Assembly (NCBI GenBank): GCA_030038595.1
Contig: JASHSW010000153.1
Location: 1-6,132, forward strand
DNA length: 6,132 nt
DNA from: Methylovirgula sp.
GTDB lineage: Bacteria; Pseudomonadota; Alphaproteobacteria; Rhizobiales; Beijerinckiaceae
Reading direction: 5' to 3'
The notes under the pieces were generated by a model, which had not been told where the DNA came from, did no database searches, and saw only the letters and a program-made list of their open reading frames with translations. Position 1 is the stretch's first letter. Every line of letters starts with the position of its first letter. Both the position numbers and the translations under genes were made by a program. Shown here piece by piece: positions 1-5,958 of the stretch.

Positions 1-965
1 TTCAAGAGCGTCCGCGCCTTTTCCGCGTCGCGTCGCATCTGTGCGATCAGCTCCTCGGGCGAGGCGAATTTCCGTTCGTCGCGCAGAAAGCCGACAAAAT
101 CGACCTCGATCGTCTTGCCGTAGAGATCGCCGGCAAAATCGAAGACGAAGACTTCGAGCAGCGCCGCCCTGTCGCCGAACGTCGGCCGCGTCCCGAAACT
201 CGCCACACCGCCATACCGTTTGCCCTCGACCGCGACTTCGACCGCATAGACGGCTTGGCGCAAGCGGACGCTATGGTGAAGCCGCAAGTTCGCGGTCGGG
301 AAGCCGAGCGCCTTGCCGCGCTTATCGCCATGCAGCACTTGCCCGACGACGAAATAGGGATGGCCGAGCAGGAGCCGCGCCCGTTCGACGTCGCCGGCTT
401 CCAGCGCCCGCCGCGTGGCGGTGGAGGAGGCCGGTTCGATCGACCCGCTCGCATCGGCGGTGATCCGTTCGACGATCTCGACCGAAAACCCGTAGCGTGC
501 GCCGGCTTCGAGGAGCGTTGCCGGGGTGCCGGACCGGCCCTTGCCGAAATGAAAATCGTAGCCCGCGACCACCCCGCCGATCGCCAAGCGCCGCACCAGA
601 ATGTCGCGAACGAACTCTTCCGGCGTGAGCGCCGCAAGTCGCGCGTCAAAATGCAACACGATCATCGCATCGATGCCGAGGCGGGCCAGCGCCACAGCCT
701 TGGTTTCGCTCGGTGTCAGGCGGAAAATCGTATCTGCGCCAAAAAAGAAATCGCTCGGGTGCGGCTCGAAGGTCAGCACGGCACAGGGCCGGCCGAGCCG
801 CATTGCGAGGGCGCGGGCACGCTCCAGGACCGCGGCATGACCGCGATGCACGCCGTCGAAATTACCGATCGCCATCACCGCACCTCGGAGCCGCGCGGGC
901 GGAATATCGGGATCGACGACAATGGTGAAGTCTTTTTCCGGCCGGGAATTTTTCAAAGGCGCCAT
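1..965 (-). CDS. ribF: Bifunctional riboflavin kinase / FAD synthetase RibF (C-terminal end cut by window)
   Basis: Cytoplasmic enzyme that phosphorylates riboflavin to FMN and then adenylylates FMN to FAD. The reading frame is open from ATG at 965 to the window edge, giving 321 codons without a stop. The N-terminal FAD synthetase domain (about residues 28-190) shows the nucleotidyltransferase signature GNFDGVHRGH (34-43), then TFEPHP (65-70), GYDFHFGKGRSG (135-146) and SSTATRRAL (180-188). The C-terminal flavokinase domain (about 200-321) shows LGFPTANL (220-227), the metal/ATP-binding PTAN box, then GTRPTFG (258-264) and LLEV, where E271 is the expected catalytic base. Full-length members are about 310-330 residues, so only a few residues are missing. 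This start leaves the usual ~30 residues before GNFDG; the frame is open further upstream but has no ATG, GTG or TTG before a stop. There is no clear Shine-Dalgarno sequence. It is divergent from the receiver gene. The identification is secure. Confidence 0.96.
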   Translation of the reverse strand, partial: MAPLKNSRPEKDFTIVVDPDIPPARLRGAVMAIGNFDGVHRGHAAVLERARALAMRLGRPCAVLTFEPHPSDFFFGADTIFRLTPSETKAVALARLGIDAMIVLHFDARLAALTPEEFVRDILVRRLAIGGVVAGYDFHFGKGRSGTPATLLEAGARYGFSVEIVERITADASGSIEPASSTATRRALEAGDVERARLLLGHPYFVVGQVLHGDKRGKALGFPTANLRLHHSVRLRQAVYAVEVAVEGKRYGGVASFGTRPTFGDRAALLEVFVFDFAGDLYGKTIEVDFVGFLRDERKFASPEELIAQMRRDAEKARTLL

Positions 966-1116
966 GCGAGAAATGGAGGAAAATTGGGCCGCGGAGCCGG
1001 GAGGAGCGCCTGTCGCGCTGCGCCGACTTTCGTCACGGCGGTGCGCGAACCGGAAAGACCCGCCGAATTCCCTTGGCCATGGAAATGCCCCGGCTTCTAC
1101 AGCTTCCCATTAACCG

Positions 1117-1170
1117 GATAGCAAGCGAGACTACGTTTTAATCCTACGCGGACGTGACGATGTTGCTATC
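1117..1170. repeat. 8-bp inverted repeat GATAGCAA ... TTGCTATC
   Basis: The arms at 1117-1124 (GATAGCAA) and 1163-1170 (TTGCTATC) are perfect reverse complements, separated by 38 bases, with arm centres 46 bases apart. They flank the AT-richest part of the divergent ribF/receiver intergenic region. This could be a pair of operator half-sites or a chance match; an 8-bp pair in 238 bases is only mildly improbable. No terminator-like T tract follows, so a transcription terminator is unlikely. Confidence 0.4.
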
Positions 1171-1193
1171 TGGCAGCGTCCGGCTTGCGGCTT

Positions 1194-1197
1194 GGAG
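1194..1197 (+). promoter_or_regulatory. Ribosome binding site deciding the receiver start
   Basis: GGAG lies 6 bases before ATG 1204, good spacing for initiation there. The alternative in-frame TTG at 1192 sits on top of this motif and would have no upstream ribosome binding site, so ATG 1204 is preferred. Confidence 0.6.
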
Positions 1198-1203
1198 ACG
1201 CAA

Positions 1204-1596
1204 ATGATTATCGATCCCTCTCTACCGATTCTTGTCGTCGACGACTACCAGACGATGGTCCGCATCATCCGCAACCTCTTGAAACAGATCGGTTTTGAGA
1301 ACGTCGATGAAGCTTCGAATGGCGCCGAGGCGCTGGCCAAGATCGAAAAACAGCACTATGGGCTGATCATTTCCGACTGGAACATGGAGCCGATGACCGG
1401 TTTCCAACTCCTTCAGAAGGTGCGTGAATTCAAGGACCGAGCCGATATTCCGTTCATCATGGTTACGGCAGAATCCAAGACCGACAACGTGGTCGCCGCC
1501 CGTAAAGCCGGCGTCAACCATTATATCGTCAAACCCTTCAACGCAGTGACTCTCAAGGCAAAGATCGACGCCGTCTTTGCGCCGGTCGCCGCCTGA
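1204..1596 (+). CDS. Single-domain CheY-like response regulator receiver
   Basis: Stand-alone phospho-receiver protein of 130 residues with no output domain. Every residue of the receiver active site is present: acidic pair D13-D14, phospho-acceptor D58 (in ISDWNMEPMTGF), T88 (in MVTAES) and K110 (in IVKPFN). The sequence, with VVDDYQTMVRIIRNLLKQ near its N-terminus, belongs to the group annotated as CheY in alphaproteobacteria, which normally binds the flagellar motor switch after phosphorylation by CheA. No cheA, cheW, receptor or flagellar gene lies in this window, so the role could instead be phosphate sink or adaptor in another pathway. Start ATG 1204 was chosen over TTG 1192 because of the GGAG at 1194-1197. 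It is monocistronic by context: divergent from ribF and convergent with the HAD gene 34 bases downstream. The receiver fold is certain; a chemotaxis role is inference. Confidence 0.93.
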   Translation: MIIDPSLPILVVDDYQTMVRIIRNLLKQIGFENVDEASNGAEALAKIEKQHYGLIISDWNMEPMTGFQLLQKVREFKDRADIPFIMVTAESKTDNVVAARKAGVNHYIVKPFNAVTLKAKIDAVFAPVAA

Positions 1597-1597
1597 G

Positions 1598-1628
1598 CGC
1601 CTCCGTCCGAGCCGAGCCGGGCGTTTTT
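1598..1628 (+). terminator. Possible weak intrinsic terminator after the receiver gene
   Basis: CGCC at 1598-1601 can pair with GGCG at 1620-1623 and is followed directly by TTTTT (1624-1628). The stem is only 4 bp (5 with a T-G pair) around a long GC-rich loop, so it is weak. It lies in the convergent gap immediately after the receiver stop codon, where a terminator is expected. On the opposite strand there is no T tract, so nothing comparable serves the HAD gene. Confidence 0.3.
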
Positions 1629-1630
1629 GA

Positions 1631-2542
1631 TCACCAAACGAGTTCTGCGATTGCCGCCGTCGGCGCAATTCCCGTTCCCTCGACGAATTGCCGAAATGCC
1701 GCCGCATCCAGCCCGGCGCCGTGGCGATGCAATTCGGCGCGATGAATTCCGTTCGTGACGAACAACGTGGCAAGCCCCTGGTCCTGGGCGCCCTTGATGT
1801 CGGTCTGCGCCGAATCGCCGATGCCGAGAATGCGGGAGCGCGCCGTCTCCGCGCCGCGCAGATTCGCGGCCAGCGCCAGGCCGCATTCGTAAATTTGCGG
1901 GTAAGGTTTGCCGGCCTGGATCACCCGGCCGCCCATCGCGGCATAGGATTCGGCCAAGGCGCCGGCGCAATAGACGAGCTTGTCGCCCATTTCGACGACG
2001 ATATCGGGATTGGCGCAGATGAACTCGACATCCTGGGCCCGCATGGCGGCAAGGCGCGGCTCGTAATCGGCCAGCGTTTCGTGCTCGGGATCGTCGAGGC
2101 CTATGCAGACGACATAGGCGGCTTCTTCCAGCGGCAGGAAACGCAGCGGAGAGCCCGCCAGGGTCTCGGCTTCGGCAAAGAGCGACGCGTCCTGCGGCGG
2201 CCCGATGTGAGCCAGCGGCAGGTCGCCGCGTTCGAGGATCAATGACACGGTGACGTCGCCCGCGGTGACAACCCCGTCATAAGCATCGTGCGGCACGCCG
2301 AGCCCGTCGAGAAACGCCGTCACGCGTTGGCGCGGGCGTGGCGCGTTGGTGAGGAGAATGACGGTCCCACCTTGGGCGCGAAATCGGGCAAGCGCATCGG
2401 TCGCGTCGCGAAAATAAACAGCGCCGTTATGAACGACCCCCCAGACGTCGCAGAAAATTACGTCGTATTGCGCGGCGATCTCGCCAAGCCCGCGGACGAA
2501 CCGCGAGGGAGCCGGCATGAGGGGGGCATGCGGGGCATTCAT
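1631..2542 (-). CDS. HAD-superfamily class IIA (NagD-like) hydrolase, TIGR01459-type
   Basis: Probable cytoplasmic phosphatase of the haloacid dehalogenase superfamily, 303 residues, substrate unknown. Visible motifs: motif I DVWGVVHNG at 32-40 (nucleophile D32), motif II LLTNAPRP at 63-70, the catalytic Lys in QAGKPYPQ (K212), and the C-terminal metal motif GIGDSAQTDIKGA ending near 252 (D243, D248). The region between (about 85-205) is the expected class IIA cap. In most HAD phosphatases motif I is DxD; here the second Asp is Trp (W34), which I recall as typical of this subfamily (DVWGVxHNG) rather than damage. The subfamily is often found next to ribF in Hyphomicrobiales; here the receiver gene lies between them, and ribF is on the same strand but about 665 bases beyond this gene's stop. 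The 5' end faces arsR. ATG 2542 has no strong ribosome binding site; ATG at codon 9 is an alternative. Confidence 0.9.
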   Translation of the reverse strand: MNAPHAPLMPAPSRFVRGLGEIAAQYDVIFCDVWGVVHNGAVYFRDATDALARFRAQGGTVILLTNAPRPRQRVTAFLDGLGVPHDAYDGVVTAGDVTVSLILERGDLPLAHIGPPQDASLFAEAETLAGSPLRFLPLEEAAYVVCIGLDDPEHETLADYEPRLAAMRAQDVEFICANPDIVVEMGDKLVYCAGALAESYAAMGGRVIQAGKPYPQIYECGLALAANLRGAETARSRILGIGDSAQTDIKGAQDQGLATLFVTNGIHRAELHRHGAGLDAAAFRQFVEGTGIAPTAAIAELVW

Positions 2543-2599
2543 CGAATTCGGTCATACCGCAACGCAAAATCAATGCAAGGCCTTGAAAGGCCGCAACAG

Positions 2600-2628
2600 T
2601 TGATCCGAGCCTATAAATCTATTATTCT
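2600..2628 (+). promoter_or_regulatory. Candidate arsR promoter (sigma-70-like)
   Basis: TTGATC (2600-2605) and TATTCT (2623-2628) are separated by 17 bases, each matching 4 of 6 positions of the TTGACA/TATAAT consensus. It lies in the 92-base divergent gap between the HAD gene and arsR, in the AT-richest stretch nearby. Transcription would begin about 2635, at or next to the arsR ATG, suggesting a leaderless or nearly leaderless message. An overlapping TATAAA at 2612-2617 lacks a well-spaced -35 box. Confidence 0.4.
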
Positions 2629-2641
2629 GGATATATGGAAT
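2624..2641. promoter_or_regulatory. Candidate ArsR operator overlapping -10 region and start codon
   Basis: An imperfect 18-base palindrome with outer arms ATTC (2624-2627) and GAAT (2638-2641) and a symmetric ATAT core (2631-2634 region). ArsR/SmtB repressors bind AT-rich imperfect palindromes at their own promoters, and this one covers the proposed -10 box and the arsR start, where binding would block transcription. The symmetry is partial (12 of 18 positions), so the exact limits are uncertain. Confidence 0.35.
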
Positions 2642-2991
2642 ACATGGAAGCTACGGAGGCATTCGCCGCGCTTGCGCAGCCCACGCGGCTCGAGACCTTT
2701 CGCTTGCTGGTGCGCCGCGAACCTGCCGGCATTCCGGCGGGCGAACTCGCTCGCTTCTTGGCGGTGCCGCAAAATACGATGTCGGCGCATCTCGCGGTTC
2801 TTTCGCGTGCCGGCCTGATCGGCGGCGAACGGCAAAGCCGCTCGATCATCTATCGCGCCGACCTCGCCCGTTTGCGCGACCTGGTCCTGTTCCTTCTCAA
2901 GGATTGCTGCGGCGGACGGTCGGATCTGTGTATGCCGATCATCGACGCCCTGACGCCTTGTTGTCCGCCGAAGGTCTCCGCGGATGTCTGA
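2635..2991 (+). CDS. arsR: ArsR-family As(III)-responsive repressor
   Basis: Winged-helix repressor of the ArsR/SmtB family, 118 residues, that should repress this operon until arsenite binds. The fold is seen in FAALAQPTRLETFRLL (10-25), the recognition helix region VPQNTMSAHLAVLSRAGLI (44-62) and the wing ERQSRSIIYRAD (65-76). The classical ELCVCDL metal site of plasmid ArsR is absent: the corresponding stretch, PAGELARFLAV, has no cysteine. Cysteines cluster instead at the C-terminal side, C91-C92 with C99, and C109-C110. This resembles the As(III) site C95/C96/C102 described for Acidithiobacillus ferrooxidans ArsR, so a C-terminal inducer site is likely. It is the first gene of the operon and its 3' end overlaps arsC by 8 bases. 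ATG 2635 is preferred because the candidate promoter is adjacent; ATG 2644 (codon 4) is possible, and neither has a strong ribosome binding site. Confidence 0.92.
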   Translation: MEYMEATEAFAALAQPTRLETFRLLVRREPAGIPAGELARFLAVPQNTMSAHLAVLSRAGLIGGERQSRSIIYRADLARLRDLVLFLLKDCCGGRSDLCMPIIDALTPCCPPKVSADV

Positions 2992-3499
2992 GCGGACGTT
3001 CAACGTACTTTTTCTCTGCACCGGCAATTCAGCCCGTTCGATCCTCGGGGAAAGCATGCTGCGCAAGGATGGGGCGGGACGTTTCCATGCCTACTCGGCC
3101 GGCAGCCGCCCCAAAGGCGCGGTGAACCCATTGGCGCTGAAGGTGCTCGATTCGTATGGCTATCCGATCGACGGCTTTCGCTCCAAGAGTTGGGATGAAT
3201 TCGCCGCCCCCGGCGCGCCAATCATGGATTTTGTATTCACCGTCTGCGACAGCGCCGCGGGCGAAGTCTGCCCCGTCTGGCCTGGCCAGCCGATGACCGC
3301 CCATTGGGGCATCGAAGATCCTGCCGCGGTGACAGGCAACGACATCGACAAGGAACGCGCCTTCGTGCAGGCGTTCAAGTTCCTGCGCAATCGCATCAGC
3401 CTGTTTCTCGCGCTGCCGCTGGCATCGATCGATCGACTATCATTGCACCGCCGTCTGCGCGAGATCGGCAATCTCGAAGGCGCAACGCGAGAAACGTGA
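2984..3499 (+). CDS. arsC: Arsenate reductase ArsC, low-molecular-weight phosphatase family
   Basis: Cytoplasmic enzyme reducing arsenate to arsenite, 171 residues. The P-loop CTGNSARS (12-19) supplies the CX5R arsenate-binding site with nucleophile C12 and R18. Two further cysteines, C88 and C96 in VCDSAAGEVCPVWPG, match the redox-relay pair of the thioredoxin/mycothiol-type ArsC related to Staphylococcus pI258, and D112 in the IEDPA segment is the expected general acid. That cysteine pair argues for arsenate reductase over protein tyrosine phosphatase. It is unrelated to the glutaredoxin-dependent E. coli R773 ArsC. The segment following the DP motif to about residue 145 is conserved in rhizobial ArsC proteins; the last ~25 residues form a charged tail. 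Its start overlaps the end of arsR (8 bases) and its stop overlaps the aqpS start (4 bases), implying translational coupling. Which reductant it uses is not visible. Confidence 0.93.
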   Translation: MSERTFNVLFLCTGNSARSILGESMLRKDGAGRFHAYSAGSRPKGAVNPLALKVLDSYGYPIDGFRSKSWDEFAAPGAPIMDFVFTVCDSAAGEVCPVWPGQPMTAHWGIEDPAAVTGNDIDKERAFVQAFKFLRNRISLFLALPLASIDRLSLHRRLREIGNLEGATRET

Positions 3500-4164
3500 G
3501 CGAGAACCTAGCGCGTCGGTTCTTGGCCGAAGGGCTCGGAACGGCATTTCTGCTCGCCACAATCGTCGGCTCGGGCATCATGGGAACCAAGCTCGCGGCC
3601 GGAAACGTCGCCTTGGCGCTGCTCGCCAACGCGCTAGCGACAGGCGCGATCCTGGTCGTGCTCATTCTGATCTTCCGGCCGGTTTCCGGTGCACACCTAA
3701 ATCCCGCCGTGAGCATCGCATTTGCACTACAGCGCAGGCTATCTTGGCGGGACTGCCTCGCTTACGTCGCTGCGCAACTTTCCGGTGCGCTCATCGGAAC
3801 ATGGACCGCGCATCTCATGTTCGAGCTACCGCCGTGGCAGATTTCAACCGCACTGCGCACCGGGCCGGCGCAGTGGCTTTCGGAAGGTATCGCAACCTTC
3901 GGGCTTCTGCTGACCATATTCGGCTGTGTGGCGCGCACGCCGGCCGCAACGGCCTATGCGGTCGGTCTCTACATCACTGCAGCCTATTGGTTCACCGCAT
4001 CGACATCTTTTGCCAACCCGGCTGTCACGATCGCCCGCGCCTTCACGGACACGTTCGCGGGAATTGCGCCTTCCGGCGCCCCGGCCTTCATCGTGGCGCA
4101 AATTGCCGGGATGTGCGCCGCACTCGCCTTGCAGCCGATATTATGGCCGTCGCCAAGATCCTGA
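3496..4164 (+). CDS. aqpS: AqpS-like aquaporin (MIP family), probable arsenite channel
   Basis: Inner-membrane major intrinsic protein of 222 residues with about six membrane helices and two re-entrant half-helices. The NPA boxes are GAHLNPAVS (65-73) and SFANPAVT (171-178). Helices are roughly 10-30, 38-60, 86-108, 128-146, 152-168 and 196-216. In Sinorhizobium meliloti, AqpS sits in an ars operon and lets arsenite made by ArsC flow out of the cell; position after arsR and arsC supports the same job here. V177 follows the second NPA box where most aquaporins have the Arg of the selectivity filter, suggesting a wider, less polar pore suited to As(OH)3. Start GTG 3496 overlaps the arsC stop in GTGA, typical of translational coupling; the frame is open upstream but those codons lie inside arsC and do not resemble a channel. 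It ends 7 bases from the convergent antiporter gene. Calling it AqpS rather than a generic MIP channel rests on context. Confidence 0.9.
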   Translation: MSENLARRFLAEGLGTAFLLATIVGSGIMGTKLAAGNVALALLANALATGAILVVLILIFRPVSGAHLNPAVSIAFALQRRLSWRDCLAYVAAQLSGALIGTWTAHLMFELPPWQISTALRTGPAQWLSEGIATFGLLLTIFGCVARTPAATAYAVGLYITAAYWFTASTSFANPAVTIARAFTDTFAGIAPSGAPAFIVAQIAGMCAALALQPILWPSPRS

Positions 4165-4171
4165 CTCGGCA

Positions 4172-5917
4172 TCAACGCCGTTCCTTCTTTTCCGTCTCCG
4201 TCGGTTGCAGCCGCTTGCGATATTCGTCGCGCTTGGCATGGATCGAGGCGATCACGTAGCCCATTGGAATACCGAGGTCGACGAGTACGGCCTCGGAGAG
4301 CTGAAGACTTGCCTCGACCGTTTCCGGCACCGCGTCGGTCACGCCGAGTTCGTAGAGCACCTTGGCGTGTTCCGAATCGCGGGCGCGGGCAACGATCGTT
4401 AGCTCGGGATCGAGCGCTCGCGCCGCCGCGACGATTTCTTCCGAGGCCTCGGGCGAATCGATGGTCACGACGAGGGCGCGCGCATTGCCGATCCCGCAGC
4501 GCTCGAGAAACCCGGCGCGCGCAGCATCGCCCCAGAAGATCTCGACGCCTTGCCGACGGAAGCGCCGCACGAGTGCCGGATTCGTTTCCACCGCGAGGAA
4601 GCCGATCCTGTGCGCCGTCAACATTTCCCCGACCAGCTGCCCGACCCGGCCGTAGCCGACGATGATCGCCTTGTTCGCGCTTGCCTCCTCCGCCGGCAGC
4701 CGAGCGATCTCCGCGTCGGGCGCCGGGCGCGGCAGACGGCTCGCCACCGCACCGAAGACCGGAATGGCAAACATCGAAAGCGTGACGCCGACCATGGCAT
4801 CGGCGCCTACATCCGCGGGCAGAGCCTTGGCGGCGATCGAAGCGGCGACCATGACGAAAGCGAATTCGCCGCCCGGTCCCAGCATCAGCGCCGCTTCGGC
4901 GGCAATGGCGTTGCCGAGACGCAAGCTGCGCGCCACGCCATAGGTGATCGCGCCCTTGACGAGAACCATCGCAGCGGCGAGCCCCAACGTGCGCAGCGGC
5001 GCGGAGAAGATGAGTTCGAGATCGAGATTTGCCCCGACCGAGACGAAGAACAGACCGAGCAACAGCCCGCGAAACGGATCGATCGTCACCTCGATCTGGC
5101 GGCGATATTCCGTTTCGGCCAGCAGCAATCCGGCGACCAGCGCGCCGAGCCCCATCGAGAGACCGCATATCGCCGAAACAAAGCCCGTGCCGATTACGAC
5201 AAGAAGGCAGGCGGCGATGAAGAATTCCGGTGAGCCTGCCGCGGCGACGATATGGAACAAAGGCCGCAGGACGAGCCGGCCGGCGAGTACGACAAGGGCT
5301 ATACCGAGGAAGGCCGGCAAGAGGTTGTAGACAAGCAGCGTACCGACTCCGCCATGCAGCGAGCCGAACGCCGCGATGAGAAACAGCAGCGGCGCAACCA
5401 TCAGATCCTGAAACAAAAGGACGGAAAAAATCGCTCGCCCCGCCGGCGTCGCGAGCCGCTTGCGGTCGGCGAGCACGGGGATGACGATCGCGGTGGAGGA
5501 AAGCGCCAATGCGAATCCGAGAATGACGGCGGCCGGCGGCGTTTGCTTGAACGCCAGCGCGAGCCCGGCGAGCGCCGCGGCGCTGCCGAAGACGTGAAGT
5601 GCTCCAAAGCCGAAGACGAGCCCGCGCAGGCGCACGAGCCGCTCCCAGCTCAACTCAAGACCGATCATGAACAGCAGGAAGACGACGCCAAACTCGGCAA
5701 GCGGCGCAATCTCCGCCAAATTGTCGAAGGTCGCATAGGAAGCAGCCGAGGTAAGCCAAGCCGGCGTCCAAGAGGGCGTCGCTGCCCCTTGCGCAAACCG
5801 CCCCAATCCGAACGGACCGAGGCAAAAGCCGGCCGCGAGAAAGCCGAGAATCGGGCTGAGCTTCAGACGGCGAAACAGCGGCGCCACGACCCCGGCCGTG
5901 GCGAGAAAAAGCAGCAC
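4172..5917 (-). CDS. CPA2/Kef-type monovalent cation:proton antiporter with RCK domain
   Basis: Inner-membrane transporter of the CPA2 family, 581 residues from GTG 5917, likely moving K+ or Na+ against H+. The antiporter domain (about 1-390) is a run of hydrophobic helices with FLLFMIGLEL (80-89), FQDLMVAPLL (169-178) and GLLLGLFFVSVGANLD (284-299), characteristic of Kef proteins. A cytoplasmic RCK/TrkA-N domain follows (about 416-535) with the dinucleotide fold GYGRVG (421-426) and an acidic residue E444 at the end of strand 2, favouring NAD(H) over NADP(H). There is no obvious TrkA-C domain; the tail is short and charged. No KefF/KefG ancillary gene is adjacent, so glutathione gating is not supported. 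The start is uncertain: a good ribosome binding site at 5951-5958 is followed by no ATG, GTG or TTG. ACG at 5947 would give an MSEHYEHYKSV start; GTG 6097 would overlap xseA. GTG 5917 is the shortest standard choice and puts helix 1 at the very N-terminus. Confidence 0.88.
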   Translation of the reverse strand: MLLFLATAGVVAPLFRRLKLSPILGFLAAGFCLGPFGLGRFAQGAATPSWTPAWLTSAASYATFDNLAEIAPLAEFGVVFLLFMIGLELSWERLVRLRGLVFGFGALHVFGSAAALAGLALAFKQTPPAAVILGFALALSSTAIVIPVLADRKRLATPAGRAIFSVLLFQDLMVAPLLFLIAAFGSLHGGVGTLLVYNLLPAFLGIALVVLAGRLVLRPLFHIVAAAGSPEFFIAACLLVVIGTGFVSAICGLSMGLGALVAGLLLAETEYRRQIEVTIDPFRGLLLGLFFVSVGANLDLELIFSAPLRTLGLAAAMVLVKGAITYGVARSLRLGNAIAAEAALMLGPGGEFAFVMVAASIAAKALPADVGADAMVGVTLSMFAIPVFGAVASRLPRPAPDAEIARLPAEEASANKAIIVGYGRVGQLVGEMLTAHRIGFLAVETNPALVRRFRRQGVEIFWGDAARAGFLERCGIGNARALVVTIDSPEASEEIVAAARALDPELTIVARARDSEHAKVLYELGVTDAVPETVEASLQLSEAVLVDLGIPMGYVIASIHAKRDEYRKRLQPTETEKKERR

Positions 5918-5950
5918 GCTCTTGTAATGCTCGTAGTGCTCGCTCGTCGT

Positions 5951-5958
5951 CCCCTCCC
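5951..5958 (-). promoter_or_regulatory. Strong Shine-Dalgarno-like motif upstream of the antiporter
   Basis: Read on the minus strand this is GGGAGGGG, the best ribosome binding site in the window. It lies 34-41 bases upstream of the GTG at 5917, too far to serve it, but directly ahead of two ACG codons (5950-5948 and 5947-5945). It therefore points to initiation near 5947 with a non-standard or mutated start codon. Confidence 0.5.

Larger units (their letters stand above)
966..1203. other. Divergent intergenic region between ribF and the receiver gene
   Basis: This 238-base non-coding gap must hold the promoters of both ribF (leftward) and the CheY-like gene (rightward). I see no convincing -35/-10 pair on either strand and no FMN (RFN) riboswitch core. 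Visible structure is limited to an 8-bp inverted repeat (arms 1117-1124 and 1163-1170) in a locally AT-richer stretch (about 1100-1170), and a 7-base tandem duplication CGGCTTG at 1181-1187 and 1188-1194 just before the receiver's ribosome binding site. Confidence 0.6.

Noticed and set aside
255..1121. Long plus-strand open frame (288 codons) opposite ribF
   Set aside because: It lies antisense to an unmistakable RibF, has a composition rich in Arg/Gly/Ala with no recognisable domain, and is the kind of shadow frame expected in GC-rich coding DNA.
966..1203. Possible FMN (RFN) riboswitch upstream of ribF
   Set aside because: None of the conserved RFN core elements (such as AGGGGCGGTGAAA-like or CCGGCGGT-like segments) is visible on the minus strand, and ribF itself is rarely RFN-controlled in this group.
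3984..5168. Minus-strand open frame of 394 codons overlapping the antiporter and aqpS
   Set aside because: It is frame-shifted relative to the real antiporter frame and continues antisense through aqpS; its Arg-rich composition shows no domain.
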